Shown piece after piece: positions 22,750 through 30,514 of a DNA stretch of 58,177 nt (positions within the stretch are counted from its first letter, which is position 1; each line of letters starts with the position of its first letter). The DNA comes from an uncultured Prevotellaceae bacterium (GTDB taxonomy: Bacteria; Bacteroidota; Bacteroidia; Bacteroidales; Bacteroidaceae). The position numbers and the translations under genes are program-made. The notes beneath the pieces were generated by a model. That model was not told the origin of the DNA and made no database searches. It was given only the letters and a program-made list of their open reading frames with translations. The DNA lies in NCBI GenBank assembly GCA_902764705.1, contig CACWWZ010000029.1, positions 1 to 58,177 on the forward strand. Direction: 5' to 3'.

Positions 22750-24857
22750 ATGAAAGTTTATCAAACTAACGAAATCAAAAACATCGCACTCATTGGCAGT
22801 GCGGGTAGCGGCAAGACTACTCTTGCCGAGTCAATGGTCTACGAAGCTGGCATCATCAAGCGCCGCGGTACCGTAGAGGGTAAGAACACCATGTTTTTCA
22901 TGTGGAGTGGAACAACAAGAAGCTGAACATCATCGACTGTCCGGGTTCTGACGACTTCGTGGGTGGTTCTATCACCGCTATGAACGTCACCGACCAGGCA
23001 GTCATCCTCATCAACGGCCAGTATGGTCCTGAGGTGGGTACGATGAACGCTTTCCGCAACACGGAGAAGCTGAAGAAGCCCGTCATCTTCCTGGTTAACC
23101 AGCTGGATCGCGACAACTGCGACTTCGACGCCATCCTGAATCAGTTAAAGGAGGTCTATGGTCCCAACTGCGTTCCCGTGCAGTATCCTATCGCTACGGG
23201 TGCCGGATTCAACAGCGTCATCGACGTACTGCTGATGAAGAAGTACTCTTGGAAGCCCGAGGGTGGTGCTCCCATCATCGAGGACATTCCTGCAGATCAG
23301 CTTGAGAAGGCTAAGGAATGGAAAGCTGCCCTCGTGGAGGCTGCTGCTGCTGGTGACGACACGCTGATGGAGAAGTTCTTCGAGAGCGAGGACCTCAGCG
23401 AGGACGAGATGCGCGAAGGTATCCGCAAGGGCCTCGTCACCCGTTCTATTTTCCCCGTATTCTGCGTTTGCGCAGGTCGCGACATGGGTGTTCGCCGTCT
23501 GATGGAGTTCCTCGGCAACGTGGTTCCCTTCGTCAGCGAGATGCCTGTCATCAAGAATGCTGCCGGCAAGGAAGTTCCTGCCGACGCTTCTGCTCCAACG
23601 TCACTCTATTTCTTCAAGACGGGTGTTGAGCCCCACATCGGTGAGGTGCAGTACTTCAAGGTGATGAGCGGTGTCGTGAAGAGCGGTGACGATTTGACTA
23701 ACGCTGATCGTGGCTCGAAGGAGCGCATTGGTACGCTGTATGCTTGCGCTGGTGCTAACCGTATTCAGGTTGACGAACTGCGTGCAGGTGATATCGGTTG
23801 TACCGTGAAGCTGAAGGACGTAAAGACTGGCAACACACTGAACGGCAAGGACGTCGACAACAAGTTCGACTTCATCAAGTATCCTAACTCTAAGTTCTCT
23901 CGTGCCATCAAGGCCGTTAACGAGGCTGAGACCGAGAAGATGATGGCTGCCCTGCAGAAGATGCGTCAGGAAGATCCGACATGGGTTGTCGAGCAGTCTA
24001 AGGAGTTGCGCCAGATTATCGTTCACGGACAGGGTGAGTTCCACCTGCGTACCTTGAAGTGGCGTATGGAGAACAATGAGAAAATCCAGATCGAATATCT
24101 CGAGCCGAAGATTCCATATCGTGAAACCATCACCAAGATGGCCCGTGCCGACTATCGTCACAAGAAGCAGTCGGGTGGTGCCGGACAGTTCGGTGAGGTA
24201 CACCTGATTGTCGAGCCTTACACCGACGGTATGCCCGATCCTACCTCATTCACCATCAACGGCCAGGAGTTCAAGATGAACATCAAGTCGAAGGAAGAGA
24301 AGGACCTCGAGTGGGGTGGCAAGCTGGTATTCATCAACAGCGTGGTCGGTGGTGCTATCGATATGCGCTTCATGCCCGCTATCCTGAAGGGTGTGATGGA
24401 GCGTATGGAGCAGGGCCCGTTGACTGGTTCTTATGCCCGCGACGTTCGCGTGATTGTCTACGATGGTAAGATGCACCCCGTTGACTCTAACGAACTTTCG
24501 TTCATGCTGGCAGCCCGCAACGCCTTCAGCGCCGCCTTCAAAGAGGCCGGTCCTAAGGTGCTCGAGCCCATCTACGACTTGGAAGTGCTTGTCCCTGCCG
24601 ACTACATGGGTGACGTCATGTCTGACCTGCAGGGTCGTCGCGCCATCATCATGGGTATGGACAGCGAGGCTGGTTATCAGAAGCTCTCTGCCAAGATTCC
24701 TTTGAAGGAACTGTCCAGCTATTCTATTGCTCTGTCGTCTCTGACGGGTGGCCGCGCATCGTTCACTACCGCATTCAGCTCTTACGAGCTCGTGCCGAAC
24801 GACATCCAGCAGGCACTCATCAAGCAGCACGAGGAGGAGATGAAGGAAGAGGATTAA
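22750..24857 (+). pseudogene. EF-G paralog (EF-G2/fusA2-like) with deletion and frame break in the G domain
   Basis: The first frame (22750-22926) gives MKVYQTNEIKNIALIGSAGS with the P-loop GSAGSGKT and reads normally to KNTM at codon 48, then runs out of frame to a TGA at 22924. The second frame (from a GTG at 22902 to 24857) continues with VEWNNKKLNIIDCPGSDDF and the whole rest of EF-G: DCPG (G3), VNQLDRD (G4-like), domains II-V and the usual end. In relatives known to me roughly twenty residues including switch I stand between KNT and the FHVEWN stretch; here they are missing and the frame is shifted. The paralog resembles Bacteroides EF-G2, reported to lack GTPase activity and to act during starvation. 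Either it is dead, it reinitiates at 22902, or the break is a sequence error. Domains II-V show no decay. Confidence 0.82.
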
Positions 24858-24887
24858 TCCCCCCTACTCCACTCAACACGAATTCAC

Positions 24888-24922
24888 AAAGGAGGTCCGG
24901 GTCCAGCGCTCAGACCTCCTTT
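24888..24922 (+). terminator. Rho-independent terminator of the EF-G paralog
   Basis: AAAGGAGGTC (24888-24897), 15-nt loop, GACCTCCTTT (24913-24922), then TATTATGG. The 10-bp stem is perfect. Confidence 0.85.
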
Positions 24923-24949
24923 ATTATGGTTTCCCCCTGAAAAACCAAA

Positions 24950-25033
24950 ATCATTGCCTTGGATTTATCAATCATTGCCTTAGATTTATCAATCATTGTC
25001 AGTGATTTAACAATCATTGTCGCAGTTTTAACT
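24950..25033 (+). repeat. 21-bp tandem array (four units) after the EF-G paralog
   Basis: Units start at 24950, 24971, 24992 and 25013, each 21 bp: ATCATTGYC followed by twelve more variable bases of which ATTTA or GTTTTA is common. Units 1 and 2 differ by one base. It is AT-rich and lies 28 nt past the terminator. From 25034 to 25136 nothing else is recognised. Confidence 0.88.
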
Positions 25034-25136
25034 TTACAAACCGCCTCACGACCTTTTACCCGGCACCTCTCTTTATTCCTGCCGGCCCCTTTTCTCCCAA
25101 GGTCTGTCTGTATCGTGAACGTTTCCTGGTGAAAAT

Positions 25137-25168
25137 TAAAAAAGATTCCCTCTGGAGAGAGAATCTTT
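25137..25168 (-). terminator. Terminator of the SRP RNA / tRNA-Thr transcript
   Basis: AAAGATTC (25141-25148) and GAATCTTT (25161-25168) pair, with CTCT/AGAG continuing the stem inside; on the minus strand a T-tract follows. Confidence 0.9.
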
Positions 25169-25187
25169 CGCTAATAGCAATCCTTCG

Positions 25188-25261
25188 AGCCTCTTGTCGG
25201 ATTCGAACCAACGACCCCGAGATTACAAATCACGTGCTCTGGCCAACTGAGCTAAAGAGGC
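25188..25261 (-). tRNA. tRNA-Thr (anticodon TGT)
   Basis: The minus strand folds into a 74-nt cloverleaf: acceptor GCCTCTT/AAGAGGC, D-arm GCTC...GAGC, anticodon loop TTTGTAA with TGT at the anticodon position (reads ACA), T-arm GTTGG-TTCGAAT-CCGAC. CCA is not encoded. It follows the SRP RNA by a few bases, so both are probably cut from one transcript. Confidence 0.95.
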
Positions 25262-25265
25262 GGGT

Positions 25266-25359
25266 GGGCAGCTGTCTGTATCGCGCCGCTACAACCAAGT
25301 ACCCTTGCTATGTTCCCATCCTGGGGGATTCCGAGGGAGCTGGCCGTACAGGACTGCCC
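25266..25359 (-). ncRNA. ffs: Small signal recognition particle RNA (4.5S)
   Basis: On the minus strand the outer helix GGGCAG...CTGCCC encloses a long hairpin whose tip reads CCCAGG, ATGGGAACAT, AGCAAGGG: the internal loops CAGG and AGCA around a GGAA-type tetraloop are the Ffh-binding core of bacterial SRP RNA. Length about 94 nt; the ends are set by the outer helix and are approximate. A TACCTTTG box lies 20 nt upstream and tRNA-Thr follows directly. The RNA works with Ffh in co-translational membrane targeting. Confidence 0.85.
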
Positions 25360-25379
25360 GTTTTCTTCAAAAGCGGCTG

Positions 25380-25387
25380 CAAAGGTA
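25380..25387 (-). promoter_or_regulatory. -7 box of the SRP RNA / tRNA-Thr promoter
   Basis: Minus strand TACCTTTG. A clear TTTG at the usual spacing is not found; instead a 14-bp direct repeat (attatagtttaaag, twice, 25396-25423) occupies that place. Confidence 0.65.
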
Positions 25388-25472
25388 CAAAAAAGATTAT
25401 AGTTTAAAGATTATAGTTTAAAGTTTTTTTTGTTTTTAACATTTAGTTACGCTTTAATTGAATATTATTGCG

Positions 25473-25480
25473 TAACTTTG
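25473..25480 (+). promoter_or_regulatory. -7 box before the DUF4199 gene
   Basis: TAACTTTG at 25473-25480, ten bases before the ATG at 25490. The -33 region is not convincing. Confidence 0.5.
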
Positions 25481-25489
25481 CACCCGATT

Positions 25490-26032
25490 ATGACACCTGA
25501 GGAATATAAACAACTGAAGGCTTTTGCACGACAGGACGGGGCGTTGCTCTCTTTGCTGTGGATTGGTGCGCTGATATGCTACGTACAGGGCATGACCAAC
25601 CCACTATTGGGGGTATTGTCGCTGATACTCATCGTAGCGTCGCCTTTTTATGCCGCCAGCCGACTACGTCATTTTCGCGACTATGCCCGCGAAGGCACGA
25701 TATCGTATATGCGGGCCTACGGATACACGGTGATGACGTATTTCTATGCCGGACTGCTGCTGGCAGCCGCGGTGTTCATCTATTTCAACTTCTTAGACAA
25801 CGGTTATCTGCTAGAGCAGATCTCCAAAATGATGAATACAGAGGAGAGTAAGCAGATGATTAAGGTGTACGGCTTGACTACGGAACAGATGAAGCAGGCT
25901 CTTGAAGAGTTGGCAGCACTACGTCCTATCGACTATGCGCTGAATATTCTGACAATCATCATCTCGACGGGTTTCCTGCTGGGTCTGCCCACCGCAGCAG
26001 TCATGCGAAGAGAGGTAAGAAGTAAGAGGTAA
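25490..26032 (+). CDS. DUF4199 integral membrane protein
   Basis: A 180-residue inner-membrane protein starting at ATG 25490 (MTPEEYKQLKAFARQDGALL); the upstream in-frame ATG would lie before the promoter box. Hydrophobic segments at about 20-36, 40-57, 80-103 and 150-170 give four membrane helices, with a soluble stretch of about 40 residues (SKMMNTEESKQMIKVYGLTT, QMKQALEELAAL) between helices 3 and 4. DUF4199 proteins are regularly paired with the following GT2 glycosyltransferase in Bacteroidota, suggesting a shared membrane role, but the function is unknown. Its last codons (EVRSKR) and stop are made of the heptad repeat at 26015. Confidence 0.85.
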   Translation: MTPEEYKQLKAFARQDGALLSLLWIGALICYVQGMTNPLLGVLSLILIVASPFYAASRLRHFRDYAREGTISYMRAYGYTVMTYFYAGLLLAAAVFIYFNFLDNGYLLEQISKMMNTEESKQMIKVYGLTTEQMKQALEELAALRPIDYALNILTIIISTGFLLGLPTAAVMRREVRSKR

Positions 26033-26049
26033 GAAGTAAGAAGTTAAAA
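26015..26049 (+). repeat. Heptad repeat spanning the end of the DUF4199 gene and the spacer
   Basis: gtaagaa, gtaagag, gtaagaa, gtaagaa, gttaaaa: period 7 from 26015 to 26049, containing the stop codon at 26030-26032. Confidence 0.85.
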
Positions 26050-26064
26050 GTAAACAAACATATT

Positions 26065-27030
26065 ATGGATATATCTGTTGTTATACCTTTATATAATGAG
26101 GACGAATCGCTGCCTGAGCTCTACGACTGGATAGAGCGTGTAATGGCACAGAACAATTTCTCGTTTGAGGTCATCTTCGTCAACGACGGTTCTACCGACC
26201 ATTCGTGGGATGTCATCACCGAACTTGCTGCCCGCTCAGAGCACGTAAAGGGTATCAAGTTCCGTCGTAACTACGGCAAGAGCCCCGCACTGTATTGCGG
26301 TTTCAAGGAGGCTCAGGGCGACGTGGTCATCACGATGGACGCAGACTTGCAGGACTCGCCCGACGAGATTCCCGAGTTGTATAAGATGATTATGGAGGAG
26401 AAGTACGACTTGGTGAGCGGTTACAAGCAGAAACGCCACGACCCGCTGTCGAAAACCATCCCCACGAAGCTGTTCAACGCTACGGCACGCAAGGTGAGCG
26501 GAATCAAGAACCTGCACGACTTCAACTGTGGTCTGAAGGCCTATCGTCGTGAGGTGGTCAAGAATATCGAGGTGTTCGGCGAGATGCACCGCTTCATTCC
26601 CTATCTGGCCAAGAATGCCGGTTTCGACAAGATTGGCGAGAAGGTAGTGCACCACCAGAAGCGCCAATACGGCAAGTCGAAGTTCATGGGCTGGAACCGT
26701 TTCGTCAATGGTTATCTGGACCTGATGACGCTGTGGTTTCTGGGCACGTTTGGCAAGAAACCCATGCACGTATTCGGATTTCTGGGCACCATCGTATTTA
26801 TTATCGGTTTCTTTGCTGCTCTCTTCCTGGGTGTAGAGAAGGCGTGGGCTCTGTATCAAGGCATTCCCATGCGACTGGTTACCAATTCGCCCTACTTCTA
26901 TATCGCGCTGACCATGATGATGATTGGTACACAACTGTTTCTGGCCGGATTCCTGGGCGACCTCATCAGCCGTAACAGTGCCGGACGTAACGAATACCAA
27001 ATAGAAGAGAACATCAGATGCGGAAAATAG
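26065..27030 (+). CDS. Family 2 glycosyltransferase, DPM1/GtrB-like
   Basis: A 321-residue membrane glycosyltransferase that probably moves a sugar from a nucleotide donor onto undecaprenyl phosphate. The GT-A domain shows VVIPLYNEDESL, FVNDGSTDHSWD and the metal-binding MDADLQDSP; KRQYGKSKF is the usual basic motif near residue 205. Two C-terminal membrane helices (about 235-260 and 275-300) complete the DPM1/GtrB architecture. The 3' end overlaps the next gene by 13 nt. Donor and acceptor cannot be told from sequence; envelope glycan or protein modification is likely. Confidence 0.9.
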   Translation: MDISVVIPLYNEDESLPELYDWIERVMAQNNFSFEVIFVNDGSTDHSWDVITELAARSEHVKGIKFRRNYGKSPALYCGFKEAQGDVVITMDADLQDSPDEIPELYKMIMEEKYDLVSGYKQKRHDPLSKTIPTKLFNATARKVSGIKNLHDFNCGLKAYRREVVKNIEVFGEMHRFIPYLAKNAGFDKIGEKVVHHQKRQYGKSKFMGWNRFVNGYLDLMTLWFLGTFGKKPMHVFGFLGTIVFIIGFFAALFLGVEKAWALYQGIPMRLVTNSPYFYIALTMMMIGTQLFLAGFLGDLISRNSAGRNEYQIEENIRCGK

Positions 27031-27512
27031 TAGTCTTCCTGTTTGTAGCCACTCTGGTAGCCTGTACTTCGATAGACTGTCCGGTTCAGAATCTGGTGTA
27101 CACCAACTACGCTTTGAAGAAGGCCGACGGCAGCACCGATACGCTGAAGACCGACACGCTGTGGATTTTGACGCGCCGTGTCGACGGTACAGACACACTG
27201 CTGCTGAATGGGCTCTGCGGCACTACGGCCACCAAGTTCAGCCTGCCTATCAGCTATACACAGCCGGAAGACATCTTCATCACGCTGTTGGCCGACACTG
27301 CCGGCTATGCATATATAGACACGATCCGCATCAAGAAGGAGAACTATCCCCACTTCGAATCCGTCGACTGTCAGGCATCGTACTTCCACAAGATAACTGC
27401 TGTCAGCACGACGCACAATGCCTTCGACTCTATCGCCATCCATCATTCAAGTGTAAACTATGACACGTCAAACGACCATTTCTACCTCTATGTCAAGAAG
27501 AATCGCCATTAG
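27018..27512 (+). CDS. DUF6452-type lipoprotein
   Basis: A 164-residue lipoprotein (MRKIVVFLFVATLVAC, then TSIDCPVQN). The body is a small beta-rich domain with repeated TDTL motifs (DGSTDTLKTDTLWIL, DGTDTLLLNG) and the C-terminal HFYLYVKK strand. This family (DUF6452, by my recognition) is usually followed by the DUF6048 membrane protein, as here, and the pair is typical of Bacteroidota. It starts within the glycosyltransferase gene and ends inside the next one, so the three are translationally linked. Function unknown; outer-membrane-associated position likely. Confidence 0.8.
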   Translation: MRKIVVFLFVATLVACTSIDCPVQNLVYTNYALKKADGSTDTLKTDTLWILTRRVDGTDTLLLNGLCGTTATKFSLPISYTQPEDIFITLLADTAGYAYIDTIRIKKENYPHFESVDCQASYFHKITAVSTTHNAFDSIAIHHSSVNYDTSNDHFYLYVKKNRH

Positions 27513-28155
27513 TCTCGTGATGCTGGCGATAGCGCTGACATCGCAGGCACAGATGAAGATGTTCCGTTTGGAAAAGGACTCCATCCCCCTCTTCCGCGGT
27601 TTCTCCGTGTCGTTCGACCTCGTTGGACCAGCTATGTTGATGCTAAGCGATCACGGTGAATACGAAGGAGCGCTGCGCATCAATTTGCACGACCAATGGT
27701 TTCCCATCTTCGAAGCAGGTCTTGGCAAGGCCAACCACGAAAACGACGAGGTGACGGGCATCACCTATAAGACCACTGCGCCCTATTTCAGAATCGGCAT
27801 GGACTGGAACATTCTGAAGAACAAACACCAGTCTAACCGCATGTATGCCGGATTCCGCTATGCCTTTACCAGTTATAAGGTTGACATCATCCGCGAAGAC
27901 CTCCCCGACCCCGTCTGGCAGTCAAAGGCCGGTTTCGGTGTCGAAGATATGGGATGTTCCATGCACTGGGCAGAAATTGTGTTCGGCATAGACGCTAAAG
28001 TGTTCGGTCCTTTACATCTCGGCTGGAACGTTCGCTATAAGCGCAGCATCGTCAACAACGACGGCGATTTGGGCACTACGTGGTATGTGCCAGGATTTGG
28101 CACAAACGACGGTGACAACCTAGCAGCAAACTTTAATGTGATAATTGACATTTGA
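27460..28155 (+). CDS. DUF6048-type outer-membrane beta-barrel protein
   Basis: A 231-residue protein with signal peptide (RRIAISLVMLAIALTSQAQ). The rest alternates polar and hydrophobic residues with aromatic girdles (YFRIGMDWNIL, RMYAGFRYAF, LGWNVRYKRS) and ends in a strand, consistent with a small outer-membrane barrel. ATG 27490 (MSRRIAIS) is an alternative start, closer to the signal peptide. It overlaps the upstream lipoprotein gene by about 50 nt (23 nt with the later start). A partnership with the lipoprotein is probable; the role is unknown. Confidence 0.8.
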   Translation: MTRQTTISTSMSRRIAISLVMLAIALTSQAQMKMFRLEKDSIPLFRGFSVSFDLVGPAMLMLSDHGEYEGALRINLHDQWFPIFEAGLGKANHENDEVTGITYKTTAPYFRIGMDWNILKNKHQSNRMYAGFRYAFTSYKVDIIREDLPDPVWQSKAGFGVEDMGCSMHWAEIVFGIDAKVFGPLHLGWNVRYKRSIVNNDGDLGTTWYVPGFGTNDGDNLAANFNVIIDI

Positions 28156-28156
28156 C

Positions 28157-28188
28157 GAAATATCGAAATGTCGAAATATCGAAATAAC
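28157..28188 (+). repeat. 8-bp tandem repeat before apbE
   Basis: gaaatatc, gaaatgtc, gaaatatc, gaaataac: period 8 between the DUF6048 stop and the ApbE start. Confidence 0.8.
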
Positions 28189-28204
28189 GAGAAACTACAG
28201 AACT

Positions 28205-29251
28205 ATGACAGATAGCCGCAAAAAACGCCTCATGTGGCAGGTACCTTTCCTGATACTGCTCATCGCCGGCACCATTCTCATCATTCGCCAACAGCGGAAC
28301 ATGCCCTACCAGAAGTGTTCGGGCACTATCTTCGGTACCATCTATAATATCACCTACCAGTATAACGAAGATTTGCAAAAGGAATTGGTAGAGAAGATGA
28401 ACGAGGTGGACAGAGCACTTTCAATGTTCAACGAGAATAGTGTCATATCGCACATCAACCAAGGAGAACGCCACATCCCCAAGACCACGGAGGGCGACAT
28501 GTTCCTCGAAGTCTACAACTTGGCTATGGAGATTGCAGACGACACTCAAGGAGCCTTCGACATTACCATTGCGCCATTGGTCAATGCCTGGGGATTTGGG
28601 TTCAAGAGTGGTGATATGCCCACAGACGAACAGGTAGACAGCATGCTTCAGTTTGTCGGCTACAAGAATGTCTCGTATTTCACGGAACGTGGCGAACGAG
28701 GTATCAACAAACAGGACTCTCGCATTATGCTCGACTGTTCGGCCATTGCCAAAGGATATGGGGTGGATGCCGTAGCGCAGTTGCTGGAAAAGAAAGGTGT
28801 CAAGAACTATATGGTCGAGATCGGCGGTGAGATCGCTACCCGCGGCATCAGCGAAAAACGTGTACCTTGGAAAATTGGTGTCACGAAACCTACCGAAGAA
28901 GGAAATCTGGAAGGCACGGAATTACATACCATACTGAACGTTACAGACAAATGTATGGCTACCAGCGGAAACTACCGCAACTTTTATTATAAAGGCGGTA
29001 AGAAATATGCACATACCATTGACCCTAAGACGGGACGCCCCGTACAGCACAGCATCCTGTCGGCTACTGTGCTGGCTGACCAATGCGCACGAGCCGATGC
29101 TTATGCTACGTCCTTTATGGTAATGGGACTCGACAAGACCCGTAAATTATTGGAGAAACATCCTGAGCTAATAGCCTATCTCATCTATGACGACAATGGC
29201 GAGAACAAGGTATGGTACTCCCCCTCCATGAAAGATAAAATCCAAAAGTAG
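28205..29251 (+). CDS. apbE: FAD:protein FMN transferase (ApbE)
   Basis: A 348-residue ApbE protein that attaches FMN covalently to Thr residues of flavoproteins such as Na+-NQR or RNF subunits. The start is ATG 28205 (MTDSRKKRLMWQVPFLILLI); the frame extends to 28145 only through repeat sequence. A single N-terminal membrane anchor (about 11-27) puts the enzyme outside the cytoplasmic membrane. Motifs: GTIYNITYQY, FDITIAPLVNAWGFG, LDCSAIAKGYGVDAVA, VEIGGEIATRG, ATSGNYRNFY and HTIDPKTGRPV. No flavoprotein target gene is in the window. The Crp/Fnr gene follows by 3 nt. Confidence 0.93.
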   Translation: MTDSRKKRLMWQVPFLILLIAGTILIIRQQRNMPYQKCSGTIFGTIYNITYQYNEDLQKELVEKMNEVDRALSMFNENSVISHINQGERHIPKTTEGDMFLEVYNLAMEIADDTQGAFDITIAPLVNAWGFGFKSGDMPTDEQVDSMLQFVGYKNVSYFTERGERGINKQDSRIMLDCSAIAKGYGVDAVAQLLEKKGVKNYMVEIGGEIATRGISEKRVPWKIGVTKPTEEGNLEGTELHTILNVTDKCMATSGNYRNFYYKGGKKYAHTIDPKTGRPVQHSILSATVLADQCARADAYATSFMVMGLDKTRKLLEKHPELIAYLIYDDNGENKVWYSPSMKDKIQK

Positions 29252-29254
29252 AAC

Positions 29255-29917
29255 ATGGAGATTTACGACAAGCTATTGCAATTCACGCTCTTTCAGGGTA
29301 TGAGTCACGCCGACCTGATGCAGGTGGCAGGACATACAAAATTCGGATTTTCGAAACTATCTGAAGGCAAGCGGCTTGTCAAGGACGGAGACCCCTGCAC
29401 ACACCTGATTTTCCTGGCCAGCGGCACCCTGCTTGTCGACACGCTCAGCGATGATCATTCTTGTCGTGTCAGCGAGACCATCAGCGCCCCATACATCCTG
29501 CAGCCTGAACGTATCTTTGGCATTAACCAACGCTACACATCATCCTTTAAGGCTGAGACTCCCTGTAGCCTCATCAGCATCGATAAGCAGGAGGTTATGC
29601 TGTTGTTGGAAACTCAGCTTGTCTTCCGGCTAAATATGCTCAGTCTGATGGCTGCCGAGATACAGCGTCAGCAGCACCACGCCTGGCGTTCTGCCCCTAA
29701 GACTTTGCATGAACGCATCGTGCGCTTTTTCTTCTCGCGGTGCCTTTATCCTGCCGGACCCAAGACATTCTTTATTCTGATGAACCAGATTGCCGCAGAA
29801 CTTAACGACAGCCGACTGGACATCAGCCGCACACTTAATGCGATGCAAACTAAAGGACTGCTAACCCTCCATCGGGGACGCATAGAAATCCCCATGCTTG
29901 AAAGACTTCTCATGTAA
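29255..29917 (+). CDS. Crp/Fnr-family transcriptional regulator
   Basis: A 220-residue regulator. Residues about 1-115 form a cyclic-nucleotide-binding-like beta-roll (LVKDGDPCTHLIFLASGTLL; the usual RxS phosphate-binding arginine is not obvious, so the ligand may not be cAMP). A long helix (about 125-145) and a winged HTH (about 150-205: MNQIAAELNDSRLDISRTLN then MQTKGLLTLHRGRIEI) follow. There is no N-terminal Cys cluster, so it is not an Fnr-type iron-sulfur sensor. It starts 3 nt after apbE and a lipoprotein gene follows 4 nt later; targets are unknown. Confidence 0.88.
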   Translation: MEIYDKLLQFTLFQGMSHADLMQVAGHTKFGFSKLSEGKRLVKDGDPCTHLIFLASGTLLVDTLSDDHSCRVSETISAPYILQPERIFGINQRYTSSFKAETPCSLISIDKQEVMLLLETQLVFRLNMLSLMAAEIQRQQHHAWRSAPKTLHERIVRFFFSRCLYPAGPKTFFILMNQIAAELNDSRLDISRTLNAMQTKGLLTLHRGRIEIPMLERLLM

Positions 29918-29921
29918 TCCT

Positions 29922-30428
29922 ATGAAAAAAATATTCCTTTTCCTATCACTCGTTCTCTTGCTAGGTTGCCAAAACCAACCGAAACTGAAGTCATTCAACA
30001 ACGTAATCACTGCCGACGACAGTCTTAACATTGAACTGTCGAAGGCCGACATTCTTACTTATCACAGCGACAAATTAGGACTCGACATTACCTATCCGTC
30101 CTATCTGCGTCACCAATTCCTTGAAGACGATCAGATGGAGGTATTTCTCAACGACGACCTGTCACTCTCTTTCATGGAACAGAGACTCTATAAGGGTGAC
30201 GACATTTTCCGCACCCCTGGTCAACAACTCATGGGCATGGGAGCCGAGCTTCTTGAAGCTGGCGATGACTACAGCCTTCATACCGGTCAGGAAGGTGATT
30301 TCGAATACTACGCTAAAGTCATCGACGACTCCACTCGAATAGTTACCGTCATCCTGCGTTACCTTCCCGATCGTGCAGGTGCTGCCGAAGGTCTTAAGGA
30401 ATACGTCCGAAACTACTCCCTCAAATAA
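29922..30428 (+). CDS. Small lipoprotein of unknown function
   Basis: A 168-residue lipoprotein starting at ATG 29922 (MKKIFLFLSLVLLLGC, then QNQPKLKSF). The mature part begins with an acidic linker and a segment (LGLDITYPSYLRHQFLEDDQ) like the PsbP/DcrB-like domains of bacterial lipoproteins; LRYLPDRAGAAEGLKEYVRN near the end is amphipathic. No catalytic motif is seen. It lies 4 nt after the Crp/Fnr gene, so it is co-transcribed. Confidence 0.8.
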   Translation: MKKIFLFLSLVLLLGCQNQPKLKSFNNVITADDSLNIELSKADILTYHSDKLGLDITYPSYLRHQFLEDDQMEVFLNDDLSLSFMEQRLYKGDDIFRTPGQQLMGMGAELLEAGDDYSLHTGQEGDFEYYAKVIDDSTRIVTVILRYLPDRAGAAEGLKEYVRNYSLK

Positions 30429-30456
30429 CATCCCACAAAGAAAAATCTAATTTTCC

Positions 30457-30488
30457 TTTGGCATTTTGCTTACTTATTCGTAACTTTG
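30457..30488 (+). promoter_or_regulatory. Promoter of the M3 peptidase gene
   Basis: TTTG (30457-30460), 20-bp spacer, TAACTTTG (30481-30488), 26 nt before the ATG at 30515. Confidence 0.8.
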
Positions 30489-30514
30489 CAGGCTAATAGA
30501 GCATAGAAGTAAGT

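Noticed and set aside
28145-28204. Earlier start for apbE
   Set aside because: The extra codons are from an 8-bp repeat and overlap the end of the preceding gene; the membrane anchor fits a start at 28205.
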